A stretch of 64,000 nucleotides of DNA from Isoetes taiwanensis (Eukaryota; Streptophyta; Lycopodiopsida; Isoetales; Isoetaceae): NCBI GenBank assembly GCA_021234155.1, contig JAJEKV010000102.1:800456-864455 (forward strand). Direction: 5' to 3'. A program made the position numbers and the translations under genes. Under the pieces are notes generated by a model, which was not told the origin of the DNA, made no database searches, and was given only the letters and a program-made list of their open reading frames with translations. Of the stretch, positions 33,291 to 43,099 are shown piece after piece (the first letter of the stretch is position 1; each line of letters starts with the position of its first letter).

Positions 33291-34890
33291 TACCGCGAAG
33301 GTTAATGGTTTTAGGATTACAAATTCAATACACAATGCGATTGATACAATGCGAAAAAGACTTCGACGACCAACGCAACTTCATTTTAAAAGCGTGTTGC
33401 ACTGCGCGTTTTCATCATCCGCGATAGAAATTATTACTCGCTATAAAAGCTGTTCATTATAAAAGCGGCGTTGTTGCGTGTCAAAATCCGGTTGTTCCAA
33501 GTTTACAATCCTTGAAGGTAACTTGACAATAGGCTTGTTGTCAATCATTGTTCTTTGAGAAAGAAACGGGATAAAAGCCTTAAAATTTGTGCAAGAACAT
33601 AAGAAAAATTCCACACTTTTACCTTTTGTCCGTAGAAGCATTATAGTGTTTAATATGACTTGCGGCCACTTGTCCCGGCGTCGATGGCCCAGATTCTAGG
33701 TTTAGAGGCGATGGCTTTTCTCAAACATAAGCGTTAATTTCGAAACATCCCCTGAAAAGGGATTTATTGATTATTGGTGATTGATCTATCCATATCAATC
33801 TCGGACTTCATCGGTCTTTAAAGGAAAAGTAATCTTATCTCTAAATGTGAAAGAGAATGGTCATTTAGCGGCGTGGGTTTCGCGACGTCACGGTTACCTC
33901 CTTCATCTAGACTCTTGAAACCGAGCTGGCGGAAAAATGGTTTTTGGGGCTTTGAGAGCTTGCAAGAGCTGGAAAAATATTATGCACGGAACTATATCGA
34001 CAAACCAAAGAAGCACATATGGATCACGTCAATACGAGGGGGAATAAAGGTTATGATCTAAAATCTCATCTTTGGGTATACAAGTAATTCCTAATGGCAC
34101 TATGGAAGTTGAAGATCAACATCAAGGTTGGAATCCGCGGCAATGCTTGAACTTGCAACTTTACATAGCGAGCGTCACGGATGATTTTGTGATATATGAT
34201 GGTGGAGGAATTTCTTTTCAATTGCACAAGTTCCATATGAAGCCCAGACCCCATTGATGAGGGATTTTTGGCCAGAATACTATGTGGCTACACTTGTTGA
34301 TGGCCTTGTTTGGGAGATCTATACATGGAAAGTGGAATTGGAACATAGCTTTTTACGTACTTGATAAGAGTATCTAAAGCCCAGTGTTACCTTGGAAGTC
34401 TTCAAAGTAAGGCATGTCATGGTGCAAAGGAAAATGGACTTCAGACGGAGCTTAGGGATCACAAGGCGGTTGAGCTTGCCTGCATCGGCTGGGGTTCTTC
34501 CACGAACATCAATACCGAAAAACAGACCTCTTACGCTCCTACATGCCAAAATCAGATCCTTTGGTGCGGTTTTTTAGCGCCATGCTTTCGAGTTGTTTAA
34601 ACTTCATGACTCATGAACTTGTTCCGTTTGGCCAAGATTTTTTATGGAGTTCTTCTTTGCATCGATTGTATGATCAAAGCAGTCACAACATATCTGACAA
34701 AAAATCATAAAACTTTTTATCTCTTAAGCGTCTTTTAATTTCTTCATTATGGCCATTCGAGGTTGTAGGAAATGTTGCCTTCTTGGACAAGTTTGTTCAT
34801 CGAAAATCAAGAGAGATTGTGGAGTTGGTTGAACCAAAATATTTTAATTGGTCATCTAGCAAAATGCTTTGGGAAGAAAATAAGTGTATT
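33291..34890 (+). other. coding-like but unassigned fragments
   Basis: Readable phrases on the + strand: ELEKYYARNYIDKPKKHIW (about 33970-34025), GWNPRQCLNLQLYIASVTDD (about 34130-34185), FWPEYYVATLVDGLVWEIYT (about 34267-34330) and MPKSDPLVRFFSAML (about 34543-34590). They change frame but keep one direction and look like one decayed gene of perhaps 250 residues. I do not recognise the family. No start, intron border or stop can be fixed. Confidence 0.4.
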
Positions 34891-34905
34891 CTCTGTTAAC
34901 ATTCA

Positions 34906-35012
34906 TTCTAGAACTTTCTACAACGTTCACGGAATTTTCTAGAAAGATTCCTTAGGCTCCAAGATTCTCTTATATTTTAAAACTTTTTAAAACTTTCTAG
35001 AACATTCTAGAA
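34906..35012. promoter_or_regulatory. cluster of four TTCTAGAA palindromes (heat-shock-element-like)
   Basis: Perfect TTCTAGAA at 34906, 34937, 34995 and 35005, with partial GAA/TTC words between. This is the nTTCnnGAAn core that heat-shock factors bind as inverted repeats. The last two are spaced to give continuous alternating units. The frame downstream (35205-35563) is unassigned, so regulation is speculation. Confidence 0.45.
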
Positions 35013-35939
35013 CTTTTCATTATATGTGGCGTGTGTGGCATTAGAAGGTGCAATGTGGCGGTATGTGTCGGTAGAAGGTCGCATGTTCGAGAGAAAGGCA
35101 CCATCTTCATTGTGCCCTTAAGCCCCGGCAAGTGAACTTTTAGTGTGAGCATTTCTAATGGATTGAGCTTCATCGAATAATTCTAAACCACCTAATGTTC
35201 GACGGTGTGCCCCTTTAACGAGTTTTCTTTCATCCTCTTCCGGATGGCTTACGCAATTGAGGAACAAATGGTTCCATATGTAGTAAGCACAATGTTCGTT
35301 AGCTTACAAAGTTCAACTTCTAATTTATTCTTCTCACGATCTTCATGGTATATGTACACGGTCAGCTTGGCGGGATGGTACTACTTTTCCTTTCCTTCAA
35401 TTCATGTTCCCATTGTTTTAAAAGCGATTTAGGGCAAACAATCAAAGGGTGCTCACGCATTCTTCATTGTATCTTTAAGCGTTTTGGCGGTCTAGCCTTC
35501 AAAATCAAAGCAATTGAGATTGTCTTTCAAGTCCACGATAATTTGATAATTACAAACATATGAGGTTGAAAAGGAATTTACAAATGAGTCTCGGCTTAAA
35601 TTTCCCTGCGACCTAGAGGATATTATGCTAGACACTCCACCGATATATTTACGTGGTGGATCTAGTTAGCTCTCAAGATAGTGTAGATTGGTTAGATAAA
35701 GAAAGTCCTTGAGGCCGGCATTTCATTTTCGTGCTTATTGCAACCAAGTGGGCAACTTGATTTGATAGCGGTTCTGCGTTGGATTTTTGTTTCAAAATCT
35801 AAAGAAGTTTTGTATATATAGATTTTTGTGAAAATCGTTTTCGAGCCTGACTTACTAAGGCTGTTATTTTGCTAAAAGCGTGGTATAAGAAAAAATAAAT
35901 AAATAATGTAGACAACCATTGGCGATTGGCGATTGGCGG

Positions 35940-37345
35940 ATTCTATCTTTGGAAATTACGGTGTTGATGCGAGGATCGCAGACCCTTTGAGAAAGTTTTT
36001 GCTGTTTTGGAGTTGATATTTGGTATTGAAGCAACTTAAATTCTATCTTTTGATATAGAATAGAATAGAATAGAATAGATCAGCTATGTCCTCGGGACGC
36101 ACTTGACATTTACACATTTTATTTCATGATGATGTATGCTTATGCGGTTTGGCAACATTCTTATTGCTAACCGCGGTTTTCCCTCGAAAACCCTTGGTGA
36201 GGGGTTTTAACCGGACGATAATAAGTTTCTTTCTGCGCTCCTTCTGGTCCCATAGGCGATTGGTCTCGATGGGCGATAAAAACTATTCTATTCTATTCTT
36301 TTGATATAACTAATATGGTAGTTTTGAGCTCGGATTAGCTCTGGTTGATCGAATTTTTTTGAGCTCGAAATTTAGCTTTGGTTGATCGAATTTTTGAGCA
36401 GCGCCTTATGTATATAAGCATGATGTAGAATACAAAAACTTGATATATGATATGATATAGATTTAAATCAGTTTTCAAAATGGAATTTGAAGATAAAAAT
36501 ATGAAGAAAGATGAATATGATTAGGATGGATATCAAGAAGATGAATACCCGCGATGAATAAGGATATGACAATAATGTTGCTTGTTTAATTTATATAGGC
36601 CTATTTGTGCTATGGGTATTTTGAAAAGCGGATGAATTTAGTGATGGACATGGTTGGAGATGGAGGAGCTTATGTATGAACAAGTAAAAAGAAAGGGTTT
36701 GGGTTTTGTTGCTCTAATAAGTTTGATCGAGGATGCAACTGACCCTTCTTGAAAAAGTTTTGAATTTTGTTTGGGTCGATATTTGGTGTTGAAGCAACTT
36801 AAATTCTATCTTTTGATATAACTAATAATGGTAGTTTTGAGCTCAGTTAGATTAGCTCTGGTTGATCGAATTTTTTGAGCTCATAATTTAGCTTACGGTT
36901 GATCGAAATTTTTTGAGAACGCCTTATGTATATAAGCATGATGTAATACAAAAAGCTGGATATATGATATGATATAGAATTTACGAAATCGGTTTTCAAA
37001 ATGGAATTTGGAGATAAAAATATGAAGAAGATGAATATATGATCGGGATGGATATCAAGAAGATGAATGCCGATGAATAAAGGATATGACAATAATATTG
37101 CTTGTTTTATTTTATATAGGCCTATTTGTGCTATGGGTATTTTTGAAAAGCGGAGATGAATTTAGTGATGGACATGGGTTGGAGATGGAGGGGCTTATGT
37201 ATGAACAAGGTAAAGATGTCGGGTTTGGGTTTTACGATTGCTCTAATGCGTTGATCACGGGATGCATTGACCCTTTGCGAGAAAGTTTTCAAGTTTTTTG
37301 GAGTCGATGTTTGGTGTTGAAGCAACTAATTCTATCTTTTGATAA
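35940..37345 (+). repeat. tandem repeat with a unit near 0.53 kb, 2-3 copies
   Basis: The phrase TTGAAGCAACTTAAATTC followed by TATCTTTTGATATA recurs near 36026, 36791 and 37317. The second interval (about 527 bp) is a clean unit; the first is longer because a 240-bp element sits in it. Whole units match well (GAGCTC/GTTGATCGA region, ATATGATATGATATAG, CCTATTTGTGCTATGGGTAT). The unit also carries a short coding-like phrase (DPLRESF...). Confidence 0.8.
36058..36297. mobile_element. MITE-like element with (GAATA)n terminal repeats
   Basis: A 240-bp insertion in the first tandem unit, bounded by GAATAGAATAGAATAG and its inverted complement, and flanked by CTTTTGATATA (36047-36057 and 36298-36308). 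The other tandem units lack it, giving an empty-site comparison. The 9-11 bp duplication is of Mutator-like length. No coding capacity. Confidence 0.7.
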
Positions 37346-37599
37346 ACTAATATGGTAGTTTTGAGCTCAGTTAGCTCTGGTTGATCGAGAATTTTTTGAG
37401 CTCATAATTTAACTTTCAGTTGATCGAGAGAAAAAAAGAAGAATTAGAAATGACATATGGATTTACCTAGAATTTCTACGAAGAAGATTGGGTAGTCAAA
37501 ATCCTCGGTCCAACATCTTTAGAAGAAGCAAAAATGCAATCCAGAATGAGGAACTTGGTGTCCGACATAGGTGGGAGGCTTACGCCCGGCGACTCCTTG

Positions 37600-38160
37600 C
37601 AAATCAAGGCATTAATGTCCCATGTAATCAAAGCGTCTGATCAAAATTTGCCTAAAAAACACCACATACCACTACATCGTCCGCGACAAATGTCCGCGAA
37701 TGTCCCATGTGTCAAAAGCGTCCGATCAAAATTTGCCTAAAAGCCGCATGCGCCCAGCATCATCACGACAAATGCTCGGACCACATCACGACAAATGTCG
37801 CGCCCGGTGGATGTATGCGCGATCCGGCGCGATGACGATACGAGAACATAAGACCGTCGTCGATGCGTATTTGCCGCGTGTCTTGCCGGGTCATGTGACA
37901 CGGATTTTTGTTGATGCGGCTAGACGCGCATGCGGCGTGGCCTACGAGAGCGTGTATGACCACGTCGGTGCGTACTTTACCACGTATGCTTGCCAGTCGC
38001 ATGTGGCACGGATTTGACCTTAGTTGACTATCGTCGCTGTCACGGCGTGCGTGAATGAGCCCGTATGACGATCTGTACATACTTGCACCGATGCTCTTTG
38101 CCAAATCGTGGGTGACCGGCATGTGACCGTTGACAATACGTTACCTGCGACGTCCGCGTC
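37600..38160. repeat. second CpG-rich block with an 84-bp duplication
   Basis: ATCAAAATTTGCCTAAAA with about 25 matching upstream bases occurs at about 37612 and 37697. From 37750 to 38150 the sequence is rich in GCG/CGT words and shares CGCCCGGTGGA and CGTCGATGCGTAT with the block at 33.0 kb. No convincing protein. Confidence 0.55.
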
Positions 38161-38504
38161 GCATCTTTGCGTTAAAGATTTCTATATAAACAACTCTTTC
38201 TTGGCCTTCATTGTTATTTTCTTTGGCTCCTCTTCTGACCTAAGCGCATTTGAGTGTTCTTCTTTTTTAACCATATCTTATACTTGTTCTTTGCCCTACG
38301 GTCCATGCGGTCGCCGGCATGATCGGCCTTTGGAGATGGCGAGCAGATTGATGTTGTCTTACCACCAGGGGAGGCTGGATATCGCGGAACGTCACATGTA
38401 AAGTGGTGATTCTTTGTTAGTAGCCTAGACATATATAAAAACTAGGGGGGCGTGTCTTTGCGGTAGTAAAAAGCGGGTGTTTTTGGTCCAAGGACCGCGA
38501 TTAA

Positions 38505-38790
38505 GCCTCCACCCTTGAGTGGAGAGGACCAGGTGTGCCAGGCCCAAACTCACCTTCATACCTTACTAAAAGTACAATGTAGATTACAAAATTGAGGTGT
38601 CGGCGTAGTCAAGGTCATATGAAGACTTCACCTTGAGTGGAGGGGACTCTATGTATCCCGAGGGCTAGCCCAGCGTCTCTAAAAGATCTTTATTATGAAA
38701 TTGAAACTTATATAAAGGGTCGTACTTTCGGAAAGGGCATGGTCGGCTTCACCTTGAGTGGAGAGGACTAAATGTCGAAGACCCAGTCGC
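38505..38790. repeat. three tandem units of about 120 bp
   Basis: CACCTTGAGTGGAGAGGACT-like cores start near 38513, 38631 and 38752 (118 and 121 bp apart). The text between cores is only weakly conserved. Confidence 0.7.
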
Positions 38791-38791
38791 C

Positions 38792-38843
38792 ATTTAGGAT
38801 TTAGGATTTAAGGGTTTTTTAGGGTTTAGGGGTTTGGGGTTTA
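38792..38843 (+). repeat. interstitial telomere-like repeat
   Basis: Degenerate TTTAGGG units (TTTAGGA, TTTAGGG, GTTTAGGGG, TTTGGGG) over about 50 bp, matching the common plant telomere repeat. It follows directly on the third 120-bp unit. Confidence 0.7.
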
Positions 38844-39070
38844 TACTACCATATATTGTATCTATCCGCGGTAGTTCAAACTATTGTCGATTATATAGTA
38901 CTTACCTTTGTAATTGGGAGGGACAAAATAGTTCTGCGATTGTAAAAGATGTATGGAATTTGAAGAGCGACTTAGAGCGGTTGTTGAAGACCATCGATAA
39001 GATTTGGTACATTTGACAATACCGGATCGATGCTCGTCATGGATATCGAGGTTGGTATATACAATTATTA

Positions 39071-39090
39071 TTTTTTTTTTTTTTTTTTTT
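39071..39090. repeat. poly(T) tract
   Basis: At least 20 consecutive T followed by TATCTCTCAG. It could be a strong polypyrimidine tract before a 3' splice site on the + strand, or the tail of a minus-strand retroposon. Confidence 0.7.
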
Positions 39091-39099
39091 TATCTCTCA

Positions 39100-40630
39100 G
39101 GTTCAAAAAAAGTATATATTCAAGATGTTTTATGATATCTAAATATGTAGGTAGATGATCTTGATGTCTCAAAACTAGATGTGGATTTTGGTTTAATGTT
39201 GTCCATAGAGGCATATGAAGCAGGCGATAACCGATTCATCAATAATGTGGATGGGTGCAGCTCAGCAATGAGTGTTCCCCTAGCGTGAAAAAGAACACGA
39301 AGGGCTACAATCATGAGAACATTGCATGTGTAGCACATTTCCCAAGAGCGGCTTGGCCTCCTTGCGGCGTGAAATTCTGAAAAAGAATTGCAAAAGATTG
39401 AGTCCAGGCCAACTTTGTTAGGCACATGAAGACATTTTGTCTTGTGGCAGTGAACACCTATCCTATGGATCAAAATTTGCTTATTGGGAAGAAGATACAT
39501 CATTATGGAACGCGCATTTGTCCGAGCGGATTACGGCCTTATCTCGACGCAGCGTATAGAAGTGGAGCGAGACACCCACATTCCATTAATGCCATATCAC
39601 GGTCGTCGATTGGAAAACTTGGCAAACTTTGACTAAATATGCTTGGCGTGAAGTTTATGGAATGAATTCAATCTTTGCGTCGATAGGCTGTGAGGGGCTT
39701 GTGATGAGGAGTTGAAGTTTTATTGATGAGTCGGCCCGGGGTTCATGGCAATATTGCCCGAGGGTTCATCAGCAGTTCTATTGACAAATGACGATGCAAT
39801 TGTGAATTTTTAAGTGTCAAGGAGGGAGGAAGATTTTTTACAAGATGTGTAAAAAGGAGATATATCATGGTGTGTGCTATTAAAAGCATAAACATTGGAG
39901 ATGAGTTATTCATCAACTATAAGCTATGATAGACCTCTCCCATTTGAGATGGAACAATAGTATTGTTGTACTAAAAAAAGGAATAAAGAGGATTTTTTAA
40001 ATATGTTTTTTTGTCATTATTGAGTCTATACAAATGGTTGTATGTATTTTATACTTATTACATTATTTGACATGATGGTTATCGTTACTCTATTTAATGA
40101 ACTCATTGAGTAGTCTCCATCGATCATTAGTTCTAGGATTCGAGGCAAAGGAAACCTATAAATTATTGAATTTCCCAAGCGAGCGCACCAATCTTATATT
40201 ATAATGTTATTGTGTAAGTGTTGGACCCAAGCCTAATTTAGGCGGCCCAGTTTGATGAAATCCATGGAGGAGATGATGCCATTATTCTAGTAAATGTGAA
40301 AGTCCATCTTAATATAGGTAAACTTGAAGGTCAAATGTGCATGGATATCTTAAATTGAACACTTTGAGCAAATGTTTTTGGCTCGATTGGAAGGCTACGG
40401 TACATATAAATTAAAAATGTGTGAGATATATGAAGACCCGGATAGCCACACGGGTGATGATCTTGATCTTGAGTTATATTAGTTCATGTCATGATGTTGC
40501 ATGGCTTTCTGTAAAAAACTCAAATAACTTTCAAGCCACTTGACCCGGTGTTGTCAAAACATGGCAGATGAAACCATTCCATCACCATGCAAGCAATCCA
40601 CAAAACATGCAAACTTAAAACATTCTAAAT
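39100..40630 (+). other. unassigned region with weak SET-like phrases
   Basis: Readable + strand phrases include DNRFINNVDGC (about 39220-39255) and INIGDELFINYKL (about 39890-39930), recalling the NRFINH-C and GDELFxNY motifs at the end of SET domains. The material between does not support a continuous SET domain and holds many stops. After 39950 the sequence is AT-rich without features. Confidence 0.25.
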
Positions 40631-40632
40631 CT

Positions 40633-43092
40633 CTAGTAGTGGTTAGCAAACTTAGAGTACAAAAGCACATAAATACATACATCTGGGTCATTCTAGGCTT
40701 AGCATTATCTAGTGATGGGCATTCCCTAGAAGCTTAGCATTATCTAGTATCTTATTGTATCCATCTCTGTCATATGAGGGCATTCTCACTAGCTACATGA
40801 ATACGGTATCCCATCGCGATTGGCAGTATTCAAGACCTGGAAGCAACATAAAAACATTAACTTGTAAAATCAAACAGGTTGGAATTTTTCCAATAAGATA
40901 AAGTTTCAGGCACTTCTAATTTTGCATTTTTAAAGCCAGAACAAACCCTCTGGATGGGACAAAGCTTCAGGATAGTCTTTATCAAATTGTGTTGTCGAGA
41001 CTCCATACAGGTAAATTAAATGTTACATTGTGCTTGGCAGCAAATGGCGCATTGGACTATATCCATCATGGTGAGCAGAATTGTAAAAACCTGCTGTCAA
41101 TTCTGCAGCATGACTGACTGCTCTATACCACCAACAGTGAATGCCAGCAACCTGTTGCAGGATAAGACTCAGAGAAATCAGCTTTCTCACAAGCAAGTCA
41201 TTTCCACCAGTTTGCGGAAGCTCACCTTGGCAGATATGCTTGTCCCTGTGAAAATAAGGATTTCCATCCATGATCTATAAGAATTTCAAGAATCGAAGGG
41301 AAAAAACTTCATAGTAGCTATCATAATCTCCTTTATCACGGAAAAAGTCTGTCTCATGAGGGGTGTGAGTTGTAATGCCCTGCGTTACTGGGAACCATGC
41401 CCATGTAGGTGTCATGTCGGCTCATGGCAGCTCTTTTTCATCTTCTGCATCAAAATACTTATCATAACAATACAAGTATCAGCAAATGCATTAAGTCCCA
41501 ACCAAATCAACCAAGCTTGAAGAATCCAAAACAAGCGTCAAAATTATTTTAAATGAAAAGATCATTTTTCAGTGAATGGACCAAACCCACAATAAATACA
41601 TTAATATATAGCACATTAGGTGGCGGCACAAAGTTGTAATGCCAAATTTACAATCCATGGTTAGCTAAGGATAATGGATATTACCTAAATTCACTGAATC
41701 AAATGTGGGCTCCTCATGAAATCAAAATAAGCCTGAAGGCAGAAAACAAGAGCTAGAAAGAACATTATTTGTGCTGCAATATACCACAAGCTGATGCCTA
41801 AACCATAACTTGACCCAACCAGTTGCTTTTCCCCATACCTCATTGAAATGCACCTTTAAGACCCGTTCTTTCTCTATACTTGGGAAAAGCACTCAGAGTT
41901 CGAGAGTTCCATGCTTATCAGTGAAAATATCTGGATTTTCCATGCCAATGTAAACTACCCACTTTGGAGTAGGATGACAACATCATCCCACTTACATTTC
42001 CACCACATAGATGGAAAGACATGACAACCTGCATTGGAATGTGCACAACTTGCATGACATGTTTATTTCAATGGAAAGTCCATCTAAATGAAGAAAAAAA
42101 ATGCCTCAATTGCAAATTACAGGGCATTCAAATTAAAATTAATGCTAACTCAGCAAAACAGAAACAAAATATTTGACAATATCCAATCTGATATTAGATA
42201 ATGCCACTCTAAAGGTTATTATTCAAATCATCAATTGGAAAAGGGAGGCATCAGAATGTACCAAATTAGTACCTACCAAATTTATTAGATGCTGATAATT
42301 GGGTCATGTACCCGAAGTTTCAGCTCTGCACTACGAACCATATTGAAGAGAGAATCATATGCAGTCCAGTTGTACATTTTGAGAGTTTCCTTTTTACCAA
42401 AACCCACCAATATCTACCATTACGCCATCAACTTGAGAAAGATTTTAATACTTGTAGGTCATGGGCTAACTGCAAGAGGAGGGATCAGCAATGTGATTCT
42501 CGTAGTTTATAACACTAAGCTGCAAATCGACAACAAAATGCTCCTTTAATTGGTCATCATGTAAACATTTAGGATTAACTGGCACACATGGAGTTTACAT
42601 AGTTTATATACTTTACAAGAAGCATGACATAAAAATGGAATATAAGGAGTGCCTCCAAATTCAAGCTCAGGCTTCTTGAGCTTCTCCAAACCTGAGAAAT
42701 ATATTGGACCAAACTGCTCAGAATTATATACATCAATTCTCATTACAATATTAATACAAAGTATTAGAGATCTTTTGAAATGGACTGCGATGCTCGAAGC
42801 TGTTTCTAGGATGAGTCGATATGATGTGAAATCTAAACTATCATAAATAATTCAGGTAAAGCAGCTAAAATGGCTCAGAGAACAAGCTCAAGTTTCCATG
42901 AACACGATCTGCATACCTCTTCAAAGATCAATATCCACGGAAATGCCCATACAAACTGTCGAACCAAGACCCATTTTCCTGAACGGCTCGGGCGACTAAT
43001 GTCATGCGATCAAACTTCGATATGTTCGCATTGTCTCTTAACGAAACAGAGGCTGCGATCACTCCCGAGCTTGGAGGGGCAGATGTGACAAC
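40633..43092 (-). pseudogene. BAM: beta-amylase pseudogene with introns
   Basis: Exons of a plant beta-amylase (releases maltose from starch chain ends) read in order on the minus strand. A possible N-terminal exon is 43092-42950 (weaker, may not belong). Then LEFGGTPYIP (about 42660), DGVMVDI and YNWTAYDSLFNMVRSAELKL (42469-42300), GGNV and ENPDIF (42004-41855), AYFDFMRS (41732-41700), HETDFFRDKGDYDSYY then [20 protein letters not shown] (41444-41023), and VLNTA then YDRDGYNKILDNAKL (40836-40700), with NDPD to stop at 40633. Introns have AG acceptors. Frameshifts lie near 42430 and 42620, in-frame stops are present, the region after AYFDFMRS is missing, and a short ILDNAK duplication is inserted. 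Catalytic Glu regions are not all visible. Confidence 0.85.
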
Positions 43093-43099
43093 CGCCGAA

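Noticed and set aside
36058-36297. tRNA or other structured RNA gene inside the MITE
   Set aside because: No cloverleaf or A/B box could be folded by eye; the inverted ends and duplication explain the segment.
39100-39950. A second SET-domain gene
   Set aside because: Only two short phrases resemble SET motifs, with stops and unrelated text between; not enough for a call.
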